From: Anaerocolumna sp. AGMB13025
GTDB taxonomy: Bacteria > Bacillota > Clostridia > Lachnospirales > Lachnospiraceae
Assembly: GCF_029689925.1 (NCBI RefSeq)
Contig: NZ_CP121445.1
Location: forward strand, 2,659,001 to 2,723,000
Direction of reading: 5' to 3'
Length of the DNA: 64,000 nucleotides
The notes beneath the pieces were generated by a model. It saw only the letters and a program-made list of their open reading frames with translations, was not told where the DNA came from and searched no databases. Positions within the stretch are counted from its first letter, which is position 1; every line of letters begins with the position of its first letter. Positions 8,731-17,572 of the stretch are shown one piece after another. The position numbers and the translations under genes are program-made.

Positions 8731-8853
8731 CCCATTGCATATCGCAAGTTTCTTGCGATACTGCCACAAATTAACATGTGAAAGTTTCACAGGTTGAAAG
8801 AATCGTATTGTGGCATCCTTTCAATTATATATTTTCTTTCAACCTTCCCGTAA
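8731..8853 (-). ncRNA. Structured RNA leader, family 1, copy A (upstream of ABC-F)
   Basis: Read on the minus strand: ACGGGA, then helix P2 GGTTGAAAGAA (8834-8844) with TTCTTTCAACC (8792-8802). The P2 loop carries TGCCACAA, which can pair with TTGTGGCA downstream (8 bases, pseudoknot). Helix P3 is ATCGCAAG/CTTGCGAT and the block ends TGCAATGGG. Seven bases later comes the ABC-F ATG. Copies B (58305-58410) and C (45018-45130) keep this order, and P3 in copy C has different bases that still pair. Its place between promoter and start codon points to cis-regulation of ABC-F. The family is not recognised. Confidence 0.6.
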
Positions 8854-8920
8854 TGATGTGGAGATGCTTTTTCTTCACACCTAAATCTCTCGATCATTTT
8901 GTATGGTTAACATCATTTCT

Positions 8921-8948
8921 ATTTTAACGTAATTTTACGTTTTTGCAA
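8921..8948 (-). promoter_or_regulatory. Sigma-A promoter for the ABC-F gene
   Basis: On the minus strand TTGCAA (8943-8948), 16 bases, TAAAAT (8921-8926). Transcription from about 8914 would give a 190-nt leader that contains the whole family 1 structured RNA. Confidence 0.65.
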
Positions 8949-9114
8949 GTGTTTTATTGATTTTTCTGGGAAGCTGGGACTTATTTTGGTCCTGATAGAG
9001 TTTTAACTGCCTCAGAAATTGTAAAATAAACTGGTTTACGCTTTTTATTCTTTATTCAATGGTGCGAAGACAGAAGATAATAATGAAATTAATGTATATA
9101 TATGGGAAACGTCG

Positions 9115-9123
9115 TGGTATAAT
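9115..9123 (+). promoter_or_regulatory. Extended -10 promoter for the methyltransferase gene
   Basis: TGGTATAAT is an extended -10 motif (TGnTATAAT) without a good -35. It lies about 90 bases before the ATG at 9211. Confidence 0.4.
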
Positions 9124-9210
9124 TAATATGTCCTATAAGAAGAGATAATAAATTGATTATTTTTAAATGTTTCAGAATATACCCATTATCATAGGAAGAA
9201 AAGGAAAAAG

Positions 9211-9756
9211 ATGAAAATTATTATTGGAGCAGGAAAAACCAGTTTTGAAGGATGGATAAGTACACAGGAAGAAGATTTAAATTTGTTACATAAAAAAGAT
9301 TTTTTCAACATATCAGAGGAGAATGGAATCGAAGCTATGTTAGCGGAGCATGTCTGGGAACATATGACGGAGGAAGAGGGAATTTTGGCGGCCAGAAACT
9401 GCTATGATTTTTTAGCACCTGGGGGATATATAAGATGTGCGGTTCCGGATATCAATTTCAGGAATGAAGCATATCAGAAACTGGTTCAGATTGGCGGTCC
9501 TGGTCCAGTAGATCATCCGGCTTATACGCACAAAATCGTGTATGATTATGTGACACTAAAAAGAGTGTTTGAAAAAGCCGGATTTACCGTAGAACTGCTG
9601 GAATATTGTGACGAAGATGGCAGATTTCATTATCATTATTGGAATCCGGTGGACGGTAAAATCGGACGATCCTTTCGGTTTGATACCAGAAACAGCATTA
9701 GCAGTTTAGGTATGGTTTCAATAATACTGGATGCGAAGAAACCGCTGATTATATAA
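9211..9756 (+). CDS. Putative SAM-dependent methyltransferase (COG4627-like)
   Basis: A 181-residue protein resembling small class I methyltransferases (predicted SAM-dependent, COG4627). MKIIIGAGKTSFEGWISTQ holds a short G-x-G loop at residues 6-8. AEHVWEHMTEEEGILAARNCYDFLAPGGYIRCAVPD covers the conserved EHxxEH and PGG-R-VPD motifs of that group. The C-terminus has YCDEDGRFHYHYWN. There is no signal peptide, so it is cytoplasmic. AAGGAAAAAG precedes the ATG. Related proteins often lie in polysaccharide gene clusters, but none is present here. The substrate is unknown and the glycine loop is shorter than usual. Confidence 0.72.
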   Translation: MKIIIGAGKTSFEGWISTQEEDLNLLHKKDFFNISEENGIEAMLAEHVWEHMTEEEGILAARNCYDFLAPGGYIRCAVPDINFRNEAYQKLVQIGGPGPVDHPAYTHKIVYDYVTLKRVFEKAGFTVELLEYCDEDGRFHYHYWNPVDGKIGRSFRFDTRNSISSLGMVSIILDAKKPLII

Positions 9757-9820
9757 TTAGGGTTATTAATTCCGATATAAAATTATTTTTAAATCTGTAG
9801 GTATTCCAGAGCCCGTATCA

Positions 9821-9849
9821 TTGACTTTTTACGGTTTCTTCTATAAAAT
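9821..9849 (+). promoter_or_regulatory. Sigma-A promoter for the esterase operon
   Basis: TTGACT (9821-9826), 17 bases, TAAAAT (9844-9849). It overlaps the upstream in-frame TTG and ATG codons of the esterase, so transcription would start after them and the real start codon must be further downstream. Confidence 0.65.
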
Positions 9850-9883
9850 GGAGACATTACCAAATACAGCAAGGAAGATGCCT

Positions 9884-10819
9884 ATGGCTATGAACAAGGT
9901 TCGGAAAATGGCTTTAAAAGCCCTTACTTTACCAATTGATTTAAAGAAGAATTATAAGCTGCATCGCAATATCATTCTAGCAGCTCATCCTTATATAAAA
10001 CCGTTGTATAATTTACTGGATAAAAAAATCATCTGTCAAGGAAGAGAAATACCGGTTCGGATTTTCAAACCTGGTCAGGATCATGAGTTTAAAGTACTGG
10101 TATTCTTTCATGGAGGAGGATGGGTAACCGGTAATATTGACAGTTACAGCTATATCTGTGCCAACATGGCCAATCAGACTGGTTATCAGGTGGTATCCGT
10201 CGATTATAGACTGGCACCGGAATACCCCTTTCCGGCAGGAGCTGAGGATTGCTATTATGTCACAAGAGAAATTGTTTTAAATCATGATGTCTTTGAGAAG
10301 AAACCAGAGGAAGTTATATTAATCGGAGACAGTGCAGGCGGTAATTTGGCAGCAGTGGTATCCCTAATGGCTAAGGATAGGGGAGAGTTTAATGTTACCA
10401 GACAGATTCTTTTGTACCCCTTAACCTACCATGATCATAGTGAAAACTCGCCTTTTTCGTCTGTGCGGGAGAATGGAACAGGTTATCTTCTAACATCCCA
10501 GAGAATCAGTGACTATATGGATTTGTATATTAGTAATGAAGCGGATCGTTACAGCCCTTATGTTGCCCCGTTATTAGCTGCTGAACTAACCAATCAGCCG
10601 GATACTCTGATAATAACAGCGGAGTATGATCCTTTAAGGGATGAAGGTGAGGCTTATGGATTGCGCCTGCAAGAATATGGAAATACTGTAAGAATAGAAC
10701 GGATAAAAGGAGCAGTCCATGGATTTTTAGCTTTTCCCAAGCATTCTGCCTATGTTATGGGCTGCTATACTATTATTAACCGATTTCTTCACGAGGAGAA
10801 TATAAATGAAACGTCGTAA
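9884..10819 (+). CDS. Alpha/beta hydrolase, hormone-sensitive-lipase type esterase
   Basis: A 311-residue carboxylesterase of the HSL group. The oxyanion motif is FFHGGGWVTG, the nucleophile is in GDSAGGNLAA, the acid in AEYDPLRDEGEAYG and the His in GAVHGFLAF, so the triad is complete. No signal peptide is present. The frame is open upstream to a TTG at 9821, but a promoter overlaps that stretch. The ATG at 9884 has AAGGAAG six bases upstream and is chosen. The stop overlaps the next gene by 14 bases, so this is the first gene of an operon with an acetyltransferase-like protein and a DUF6320 membrane protein. Together they suggest ester or acyl-group turnover. The substrate is unknown. Confidence 0.87.
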   Translation: MAMNKVRKMALKALTLPIDLKKNYKLHRNIILAAHPYIKPLYNLLDKKIICQGREIPVRIFKPGQDHEFKVLVFFHGGGWVTGNIDSYSYICANMANQTGYQVVSVDYRLAPEYPFPAGAEDCYYVTREIVLNHDVFEKKPEEVILIGDSAGGNLAAVVSLMAKDRGEFNVTRQILLYPLTYHDHSENSPFSSVRENGTGYLLTSQRISDYMDLYISNEADRYSPYVAPLLAAELTNQPDTLIITAEYDPLRDEGEAYGLRLQEYGNTVRIERIKGAVHGFLAFPKHSAYVMGCYTIINRFLHEENINETS

Positions 10820-12065
10820 ACGGGTTGAATGGACCAGGCTTGACAATGCAGCGAAAATATTTCCGCCTACCAGCAATGACAGGGATACCAAGGTTTTTCG
10901 GTTTGCCTGTGAATTGTTCGAACGGGTAGAACCTTTCTTATTACAGGAAGCATTGGATGAGACCATAGAAGTTTTTCCTCTATATAAATCAGTCCTAAGA
11001 AAAGGTTTTTTCTGGTATTATTTTGAAACAGGTAATCTGCACCCGGTGGTAGAAGAAGAAGCACTGCCGGTCTGTGCTAAAATCTATAATGAAAACAGAA
11101 GAAATCTTTTGTTTCGTGTATTGTATTACAAAAACAGAATCAGTCTGGAAATCTTTCATGCCTTATCCGATGGCACCGGTGCGCTTTGGTTTATGAAGAG
11201 CTTATTATACCGATACCTGATTAGAAAATATAAAGATACCTTGTCTTATCAACAACTTAAGTTTGACTATGAGGCCTCTGTCAGACAGAAAATGGATGAC
11301 AGTTTCTTAAAGTATTATACCGGCAAACGGATTTCCCTGGTTGTCAATAACGAGAGGGCGTATCATATCAGAGGAACCAGAAGAGAAGAGAACCAGATGC
11401 AGTTATTGGAAGGAACCATGTCGGTGAAAGCTGTCCTGGGAGCCGCACATGAATATAATACAACGTTAACGGTTTATGTTACGGCTCTATTTATGTATTC
11501 TATATATAAGAATATGTCAGAGCGCGGTAAAAGACGGCCGGTGGTTCTATCTGTTCCTGTAAATTTGAGAAATTACTTTGAATCAGAATCTGCCAGAAAT
11601 TTTTTCAGTACTATTAATATCAGCTACCACTTTGGCAAAAACAGAACGGATATGGAAGAGGTTATTAAAAGTGTTAGTGAAAGCTTTGCCAGAGAATTAA
11701 CCGAAGAACGCCTTAAGAACCAAATAGAACGCCTGGCAGCACTTGAGCATAATGTATTTGCAAGAGCCGTACCTTTAGCTTTAAAAGATCTTACCTTGCA
11801 GCTTGCTAACCGCATAAATGAACGGGGAATTACGGCAGCCCTCTCCAATGTGGGTAAAATAACCATACCGGCTGAGTTTACCCCTTATATCAGGCAATTT
11901 GATGTTTTTACCAGTGCGAGACGTCCTCAGATTTGCATGTGCTCTTACGGCGACAATCTGGTAATAAGTTTTACATCGCCTTATTCGGATACGGATATAC
12001 AAAAAACATTCTTTCAAACCCTTTCTAAAAAGGGCATCGATGTAAAAATAGCTTCCAATCTTTAA
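10806..12065 (+). CDS. Condensation/alcohol-acetyltransferase-like protein
   Basis: A 419-residue protein of the condensation-domain/AATase superfamily (CoA- or carrier-dependent acyl transferases). The catalytic HxxxDG motif is HALSDG near residue 118, in LEIFHALSDGTGALWFMK. The C-terminal half has VPVNLRNYF and ALSNVGKI, matching the DFGWG-region neighbourhood of the fold. It overlaps the esterase by 14 bases and is followed 15 bases later by the DUF6320 gene, so the three are one transcript. A role opposite to the esterase (making an ester) is an inference. No carrier protein is encoded nearby. Confidence 0.78.
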   Translation: MKRRKRVEWTRLDNAAKIFPPTSNDRDTKVFRFACELFERVEPFLLQEALDETIEVFPLYKSVLRKGFFWYYFETGNLHPVVEEEALPVCAKIYNENRRNLLFRVLYYKNRISLEIFHALSDGTGALWFMKSLLYRYLIRKYKDTLSYQQLKFDYEASVRQKMDDSFLKYYTGKRISLVVNNERAYHIRGTRREENQMQLLEGTMSVKAVLGAAHEYNTTLTVYVTALFMYSIYKNMSERGKRRPVVLSVPVNLRNYFESESARNFFSTINISYHFGKNRTDMEEVIKSVSESFARELTEERLKNQIERLAALEHNVFARAVPLALKDLTLQLANRINERGITAALSNVGKITIPAEFTPYIRQFDVFTSARRPQICMCSYGDNLVISFTSPYSDTDIQKTFFQTLSKKGIDVKIASNL

Positions 12066-12080
12066 ACAGGAGGAAAATCC

Positions 12081-12743
12081 ATGCAGTATTGCGAGCATTG
12101 TAAGGTTTACGTCCGGGGCGACCGGAAATACTGTCCGTTATGCCAGAATACATTATCCGGCACCGGCAGTGAAGAGGAAGAGTTATTTCCGGTTGTTCCG
12201 GTAACTTATCAGTATAATTTAATGATTCGGGTTATGCTCTTTCTTTCAATCTGTATCGTGGTTATAAGTCTGGCGGTTAATGCCATGTTTCCGGTAAAGG
12301 TTAACTGGCCGATGTTTATTATAGCCGGTATTTTATGTATCTGGATCAGTCTGGGTGTGGTTGTCAGGAAGAGGCACAATATACCGAAAAGCATTATCTG
12401 GCAGGTAGCGGTTATCTCTATATTAGCGGTGATTTGGGACTGGCGTACCGGCTGGCGGGGATGGTCACTGGATTATGTAATCCCTATTGTCTGCGTTGTT
12501 GCCATGTTAATTATGTATGTAATGGCTAAAATCATGCGGCTGGGAGCCAGGGATTTTGTTATCTATATAGTACTGGACAGTATATTTGGAATTATTCCCC
12601 TTCTGTTTATCCTGCTGGACCTGCTGCATACAAAATACCCCTCGATTATATCCATATCGGTCAGTGTATTATCTTTTGCAGCCGTGATCTTATTTGAGGG
12701 GGATAATATTAGAGAAGAGCTAAATAAACGGATGCATATTTAA
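12081..12743 (+). CDS. DUF6320 protein: zinc ribbon plus membrane helices
   Basis: A 220-residue protein with a short N-terminal zinc ribbon, CEHC (residues 4-7) and CPLC (18-21), then about six hydrophobic helices from residue 48 to the end (VMLFLSICIVVISLAV, WPMFIIAGILCIWISLGVVV and others). This architecture is DUF6320, often found with alpha/beta hydrolases. AGGAGG precedes the ATG closely. It is the third gene of the esterase operon. The membrane part may tether or supply substrate to the two enzymes; that is inference. Confidence 0.78.
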   Translation: MQYCEHCKVYVRGDRKYCPLCQNTLSGTGSEEEELFPVVPVTYQYNLMIRVMLFLSICIVVISLAVNAMFPVKVNWPMFIIAGILCIWISLGVVVRKRHNIPKSIIWQVAVISILAVIWDWRTGWRGWSLDYVIPIVCVVAMLIMYVMAKIMRLGARDFVIYIVLDSIFGIIPLLFILLDLLHTKYPSIISISVSVLSFAAVILFEGDNIREELNKRMHI

Positions 12744-12794
12744 TGAGATAGTACCCGGTTTTATCATTATAACCCAGGATGGGAGGAGTTTTAA

Positions 12795-14648
12795 GTGGTA
12801 AAGAAAAGTGATTCGGGTTTCTTAATAAGAAAAGGAAAACCCCTTCCTCTGGGGGTTACAGTTTTAGAAGAAGGAATTAATTTTTCTGTTTCTCTTCCAG
12901 AAAGTGATACCTGCAGGCTGAATCTGTATGAGGTAAATTCCGGGCTGCTAAAAGAATCCATTCTTATGACGGAAGAATACCGCTCAGGCAGTATATTTTC
13001 CGTAATAGTAAAGGACTTGGACCTAACGGAAGTTTCTTATCTGTATCAGGGAAAAGGTGAAGAATTTATCGATCCTTACGCAAAACTTATATATGGAAGG
13101 GAAACCTATGGTAAAATAGCTGCTGATGGTGGAAGAAGCGGCAGTAAAAGTGGTATCAAAGGCGGCTTTTTCACCGGTGAGTTTGACTGGAAGGGAGAAA
13201 CACCCCTTGCCATTCCCTATTCTGAACTGATATTATATAAATTACACGTAAGAGGTTTTACCATGCATTTATCCTCAGAAGTTCAGGGAAGCGGAACGTT
13301 CCTTGGGATCGTGCAGAAAATCCCCTACCTGAAAGAACTGGGAATTAATGCGGTTTTGCTGCTTCCTATTTATGAATATAATGAAATAATACTCCAAAGA
13401 GGGATTGTCAGCACTGAGAAAATAAACTATTGGGGTTACAGCAAGGAAAATGCCTACTTTGCACCAAAAGCCTCCTATAGTTCTAACCCCTCTGAGGCGG
13501 TTTTGGAATTAAAGAATATGATTGCCGCCCTCCATCGTAATGGCATCGAAGTTATAATGGAAATGAACTTTGTAAAAGGTACCAGCCACAGTCTTATTCT
13601 GGATTGCCTAAGGTACTGGGTAATGGAATACCATATTGACGGTTTTAAATTGACCTCAGAAACCATACCCGGAACTTTATTAGCCACAGATCCGTACCTT
13701 GGAAAAACAAAATTAATGGCAGAGGGCTGGGACTTTCAGCAGATTTATCCGAAGGACTCTGGCATTGTATTTAAAAATCTGGCAGAATATAATTCTGACT
13801 ATTCCAGTCATATGAAACAATTTTTAAGAGGAGACGAAGATCAGACAAAAACAGCGTCCTATCATATTAAGAGGAATCCGGATAAAAGTGGTGTGATTCA
13901 TTATATCACCAACCATGACGGGTTTACGCTTATGGATTTGTTTTCCTATGATTTAAAACATAATGAGAGAAATGGTGAAAACAACCAGGACGGTGCAGAT
14001 TATAATTACAGCTGGAATTGCGGAATAGAAGGCAAGACTAAGTTAAAAAAGGTTTTAGCCTTAAGGAGAAAGCAGATTTATAATGCTTTTCTGCTGTTAT
14101 TCTTAAGTCAGGGAACCCCCCTTTTACTAGCAGGAGATGAATTTGGTAATTCTCAGGAAGGGAACAATAATGCTTATTGTCAGGATAATGAAATCTCCTG
14201 GCTTGACTGGAACTTATTAAATACGAATGGGGACATCTTCGAATTTGTGAAACAGGTGATTTCCATAAGAAAGCAGCATCCCATCCTTCATATGGAGGGG
14301 CAGTTGCGCAGTATGGATTATATATCCTGCGGTTTCCCGGATTTATCGTTTCATGGATTAAAGGCCTGGTTTCCGGATTACAGCCATTACAGCAGAGTGC
14401 TTGGGGTTATGTTTGCCGGCAATTATGTTAAGATAAACAGGCAAGAAAATGACCAGATTTTTTACCTTGGCATTAACATGCATTGGGAGAAACATGGGTT
14501 TGATCTTCCCAAACTGCCGTCAGGCAGACAGTGGAGGGTGCTTTTTGATACTGGGATTGGCAGTAATCTGAAAGGAACACGAATTGCAGTAAATCAAAGA
14601 TTTTATGAAGTCGGTGCCAGATCCGTTGTTGTTTTAAGCAGTCAATGA
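12795..14648 (+). CDS. GH13 glycogen-debranching/isoamylase-like protein, probably inactive
   Basis: A 617-residue protein with an N-terminal CBM48-like domain (residues about 10-100, PLPLGVTVLEEGINFSV) and a GH13 barrel like GlgX/pullulanase (YSELILYKLHVRGFT, YWGYSKENAYFAP, ITNHDGFTLMDL, LLLAGDEFGNSQEGNNNAYCQDN). The acid/base Glu (about E310, AEGWDF) and the late HD pair (H374-D375) are kept. Region II, normally GFRxD, is GFKLT near residues 283-287, so the nucleophile Asp is Thr, and region I (DVVxNH) reads MEMNFV. It is probably a non-catalytic glucan-binding paralog. The start is GTG with GGGAGGAG upstream. It follows the esterase operon by 51 bases. Confidence 0.85.
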   Translation: MVKKSDSGFLIRKGKPLPLGVTVLEEGINFSVSLPESDTCRLNLYEVNSGLLKESILMTEEYRSGSIFSVIVKDLDLTEVSYLYQGKGEEFIDPYAKLIYGRETYGKIAADGGRSGSKSGIKGGFFTGEFDWKGETPLAIPYSELILYKLHVRGFTMHLSSEVQGSGTFLGIVQKIPYLKELGINAVLLLPIYEYNEIILQRGIVSTEKINYWGYSKENAYFAPKASYSSNPSEAVLELKNMIAALHRNGIEVIMEMNFVKGTSHSLILDCLRYWVMEYHIDGFKLTSETIPGTLLATDPYLGKTKLMAEGWDFQQIYPKDSGIVFKNLAEYNSDYSSHMKQFLRGDEDQTKTASYHIKRNPDKSGVIHYITNHDGFTLMDLFSYDLKHNERNGENNQDGADYNYSWNCGIEGKTKLKKVLALRRKQIYNAFLLLFLSQGTPLLLAGDEFGNSQEGNNNAYCQDNEISWLDWNLLNTNGDIFEFVKQVISIRKQHPILHMEGQLRSMDYISCGFPDLSFHGLKAWFPDYSHYSRVLGVMFAGNYVKINRQENDQIFYLGINMHWEKHGFDLPKLPSGRQWRVLFDTGIGSNLKGTRIAVNQRFYEVGARSVVVLSSQ

Positions 14649-14772
14649 CAGAAGAGCTAACTTGTCTGGTATAGTAATTTTTTATAACCAGCAGGGTTAA
14701 GAAAATTGTTTATAAAATTTTGCAATAATTAAATTAACTTATAAAATGGGTAGAAGGTATGGTAAAGTAAGT

Positions 14773-15462
14773 ATGAATGGTTTCAATTTAAAATTAATTG
14801 CTATGATTACCATGTTCATTGACCATATGGCGGCAATCCTACTGCCGTCGGAATCTACGGCATGGCTGGTATGTAGAAGCATTGGAAGGCTGGCTTTTCC
14901 AATTTTTTGTTTTTTGTTAGTGGAAGGTTTTTTGCATACCCATAATGTCAAAAAATATTTAGCCAGGCTTTTATTATTCGCATTGATTTCAGAAATTCCT
15001 TTTGACCTTGCATTTACCAGCCGGTCAATACATAATGGCTTTTTGCTGCATCAGAACATATTTTTCACCTTGTTTATCGGTCTTGCGGTAATCTATGGGC
15101 TTAGCATAACCTTGACAGTATTTGCAAAGAATATAGTAATAGACAAATTACTTCAAAGCCTCCTAATCCTGACAGGGTGTTTTATCGCCTATAAACTTAA
15201 TACGGATTATGAATATATGGGTGTATTAATGATTGTAGCATTTTATTTATTACGCAATAATAAAATTTTGCTTGTGCTGGCAGTATTGTCTGTTAATACC
15301 TTGTTTGGTCTTGGCATTCAGACCCTTGGAGCAGTATCCATGATGTTTATTTTGACTTATAACGGAAAACGAGGCCGTCAGGGAAACAAATATCTGTTTT
15401 ATGTATTTTATCCGGCTCATATTTTTGTCTTATATTTAATCAGCCTGCTGCCGGTGTTTTAA
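14773..15462 (+). CDS. TraX family membrane protein
   Basis: A 229-residue integral membrane protein of the TraX family (PF05857), which includes the F-plasmid pilin acetyltransferase. LKLIAMITMFIDHMAAIL near the start, GRLAFPIFCFLLVEGF and the HTHNVKKYLARLLLFALISEIPFDLAF block are diagnostic. About seven hydrophobic helices follow. An in-frame ATG at 14746 has no ribosome site and overlaps a possible -10 (TAAAAT at 14742), so the ATG at 14773 is preferred, though its own ribosome site is poor. Chromosomal copies are common in clostridia and have no assigned role; O-acyl transfer to a surface molecule is plausible. Confidence 0.85.
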   Translation: MNGFNLKLIAMITMFIDHMAAILLPSESTAWLVCRSIGRLAFPIFCFLLVEGFLHTHNVKKYLARLLLFALISEIPFDLAFTSRSIHNGFLLHQNIFFTLFIGLAVIYGLSITLTVFAKNIVIDKLLQSLLILTGCFIAYKLNTDYEYMGVLMIVAFYLLRNNKILLVLAVLSVNTLFGLGIQTLGAVSMMFILTYNGKRGRQGNKYLFYVFYPAHIFVLYLISLLPVF

Positions 15463-15470
15463 CACAAGTA

Positions 15471-15503
15471 AACGGGGATGTCAGGAAAATAAGCACCCCC
15501 GTT
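15471..15503. terminator. Hairpin between convergent genes
   Basis: AACGGGG (15471-15477) pairs with CCCCGTT (15497-15503). It has no long T run and may serve both strands. Confidence 0.5.
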
Positions 15504-15542
15504 CTGTAATCATATCATTATCTTAGGCTTCATAGCTGGGTT

Positions 15543-15740
15543 TCATAAGGTCATTTCATGTGCGTGATCATGGAAATCATCATAATTATAGTAATTTGAG
15601 TCCTGGAAGCTTCCATATAACTCATCTGATCCAACAGAATTCTTTTCCGGAAAATAGTAGGGTGCCTGAGTATCAAAATCCGTTATACTATTTTTACTGG
15701 GGAACCGATAGTAGCTTCGCTTAGAATGTTCAAAATACAT
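15543..15740 (-). CDS. Small Tyr/Asp/His-rich protein
   Basis: A 65-residue protein, MYFEHSKRSYYRFPSKN to DDFHDHAHEMTL, rich in Tyr, Asp, Ser and His and without membrane segments. The frame is open further upstream, but AGGAGGGC lies seven bases before the ATG at 15740, which fixes the start. I do not recognise a family. The composition resembles small spore-coat or envelope-associated proteins, which is only a guess. It is convergent with TraX and divergent from the DUF5721 gene. Confidence 0.6.
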   Translation of the reverse strand: MYFEHSKRSYYRFPSKNSITDFDTQAPYYFPEKNSVGSDELYGSFQDSNYYNYDDFHDHAHEMTL

Positions 15741-15841
15741 AATTTTGCCCTCCTGTTTTATCCTTTTTCTGAAGTCCTTTGTATCATACATGTGTTTTAA
15801 TACATGCTATCTTAGTGTTTGCATCATAGGAGGAAATATAC

Positions 15842-16339
15842 ATGATATCTTTAAAAATAATCGATATAAAAGCGTTTATGTCAAGTCTGCTGGTTCAAAC
15901 GGTATTCGACAATTTTCTGCTTTCTGAACTGCATATTAATACATTTAATCATTTTCAGATTGCAGGAAATTTAAATGAGGAATATTATTCAAGCGAAGAA
16001 CGGGAAGTCCTCGAAGGAAGAAAGTATTCAACCTGGAGCGAGATTAAACCTATAGCTTATTCGTTAATTAAAGGAAATAAGCTTCCTTTAAGCATTAAAA
16101 TAGTATTATTATTATCACCTTCCAATACGGAAAAAGTGTTGACGAAATCAGGTGCTCCTTTTCAGACAGCTGATATAAACGGACTTTTTTTAAATATCCG
16201 GTTTGATAAGGGCAATTTATATTTGATTACCGGAACCTCCGTAAAGAGCTTTAGCATGGATAAAACCCTGGAACGGGCTTGGGATGACGATTTGAAGGTG
16301 TTTTTAAAACATTATGAGATTGCAGTGGAAGAGGAATGA
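15842..16339 (+). CDS. DUF5721 family protein
   Basis: A 165-residue protein starting MISLKIIDIKAFMSSLL, with FNHFQIAGNLNEEYY and WSEIKPIAYSLIKG in the middle. This pattern is typical of DUF5721, a family seen mostly in Lachnospiraceae. The C-terminal half (LNIRFDKGNLYLITGTSVKSF) is predicted beta-rich. There is no signal peptide or membrane segment. AGGAGG lies eight bases before the ATG. The function is unknown. It stands alone between a divergent small gene and a hairpin. Confidence 0.75.
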   Translation: MISLKIIDIKAFMSSLLVQTVFDNFLLSELHINTFNHFQIAGNLNEEYYSSEEREVLEGRKYSTWSEIKPIAYSLIKGNKLPLSIKIVLLLSPSNTEKVLTKSGAPFQTADINGLFLNIRFDKGNLYLITGTSVKSFSMDKTLERAWDDDLKVFLKHYEIAVEEE

Positions 16340-16483
16340 TTATTTCATAATAATTTTTACGGATTTTGAATATATGATTTGCAGAGTGTCAATTGCAGAG
16401 TGTCAAATTAAATTAGATTAGGTTATGTGAATAATTCATAGTTCCGGACAAATACTATAATTATAAAAAATAGTAAAATTGTG

Positions 16484-16521
16484 ATATGACCGGCAGAATG
16501 GAAACATTTTGCCGGTTATAT
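16484..16521 (+). terminator. Probable terminator hairpin
   Basis: ACCGGCA (16489-16495) pairs with TGCCGGT (16510-16516), flanked by ATAT on both sides. No long T run follows. It lies about 150 bases after the DUF5721 stop. Confidence 0.45.
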
Positions 16522-16623
16522 TGCTTGTTGCTTCTTATTTGTGGTTGTATAGGTGGAGATTGGAACTAGGCAATAATAAAAAGCTGTGTTCACCTTTGCT
16601 GTGAAGGGTAGAATGGAGGAATT

Positions 16624-17178
16624 ATGAACAGTATTGATCTGATGGTAAATGAGCATAAATACATTATGCGTATGTTAAAGGTTGTCAGAAAGGCCTGTTA
16701 TCTCATACTGAAAGGTCAGGATATTGATTATGAGGATTTTAATCAAATAATTGATTTTATCAGAAATTATGCGGATATGCATCATCATGGTAAGGAGGAA
16801 AAATTCTTATTTAAAGAAATGCAGTCTCATTTAGGCGGAATCGGAGATAATCTGGTTACTCACGGTATGCTGGTGGAACATGACCTTGGCAGATTATATA
16901 TAAGCGACTTAGATGATGCCCTGAAACGGGTTAAGTCCGGAGAGGAAGAAAGCAAGCTGGATGTAATCAGTAATGCGGTCAGCTATACCCATCTTTTGAC
17001 CAGGCATATCGAGAAAGAGGATGCCGTGGTCTATACCTATGGCGGAAAAAACCTGCCGGAGCATATTTTAAATGATATAAACCAAAAATCTGAACTATTT
17101 GAAAAGGAAGCAAAGGGACAAGGAATTCAGGATAAATATATAAAGATATTAGAGGGACTTGAGAATAAATATAACTGA
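16624..17178 (+). CDS. Hemerythrin domain protein
   Basis: A 184-residue four-helix hemerythrin (PF01814). Candidate di-iron ligands are H11 (VNEHKYIMRML), the HHHGKEEKFLF motif at about residues 53-63, the His residues of THGMLVEHDLG, and H in TRHIEKEDAVVYT. These proteins bind oxygen or nitric oxide, or sense and repair di-iron damage, in the cytoplasm of anaerobes. TGGAGGAATT lies just before the ATG. It is a single gene followed by a tandem repeat. A cytosolic oxygen-scavenging role fits an anaerobe but is not shown. Confidence 0.88.
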   Translation: MNSIDLMVNEHKYIMRMLKVVRKACYLILKGQDIDYEDFNQIIDFIRNYADMHHHGKEEKFLFKEMQSHLGGIGDNLVTHGMLVEHDLGRLYISDLDDALKRVKSGEEESKLDVISNAVSYTHLLTRHIEKEDAVVYTYGGKNLPEHILNDINQKSELFEKEAKGQGIQDKYIKILEGLENKYN

Positions 17179-17213
17179 TGGTTAATTGAGTAACAGATCT
17201 TATTGAATTTGAT

Positions 17214-17338
17214 AAGGAAATATTATAGATTATTGAGTTTTTTGGAAGGAAATATTATAGATTTTTGAGTTTTATGGAAGGAAATATTATAGATTGTTGT
17301 GTTTATAAAAGGAAATATCATAGGCTGTTGAGTTTAAT
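17214..17338. repeat. 32-bp tandem repeat, four copies
   Basis: Units start at 17214, 17246, 17278 and 17309, each opening AAGGAAATATTATAGATT or a close variant and ending TTGAGTTTT-like. It is intergenic, after the hemerythrin stop and before CIRCE. Confidence 0.9.
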
Positions 17339-17458
17339 GTACTTATTTTCACACTATTTATAGTTCAACGAACTGGCTTATATAGAGATTTTTATTGTTA
17401 ATGTATTGAGTAACTTAATGATTATAAATAATGGAATTTCATATAAATTATAAATTTG

Positions 17459-17485
17459 TTAGCACTCACACGAAATGAGTGCTAA
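17459..17485 (+). promoter_or_regulatory. CIRCE operator (HrcA binding site)
   Basis: TTAGCACTC, nine bases, GAGTGCTAA: a perfect match to the CIRCE inverted repeat. It ends eight bases before the -35 of the htpG promoter, so HrcA should repress htpG and heat should release it. Confidence 0.95.
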
Positions 17486-17492
17486 TTTTTTC

Positions 17493-17521
17493 TTGACAAA
17501 CTTATTCTATAGTATTAATAT
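17493..17521 (+). promoter_or_regulatory. Sigma-A promoter of htpG
   Basis: TTGACA (17493-17498), 17 bases, TAATAT (17516-17521), directly downstream of CIRCE. Confidence 0.85.
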
Positions 17522-17572
17522 TATTTCTATCAAAAGAAAAATAAAAAATAACCATATAAAAGGAGCGATTTT

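Noticed and set aside
7089..8777. ABC-F start at 8777 (MLICGSIARN)
   Set aside because: Those codons lie inside the structured RNA leader and do not resemble the family; MIQASNITL at 8723 does.
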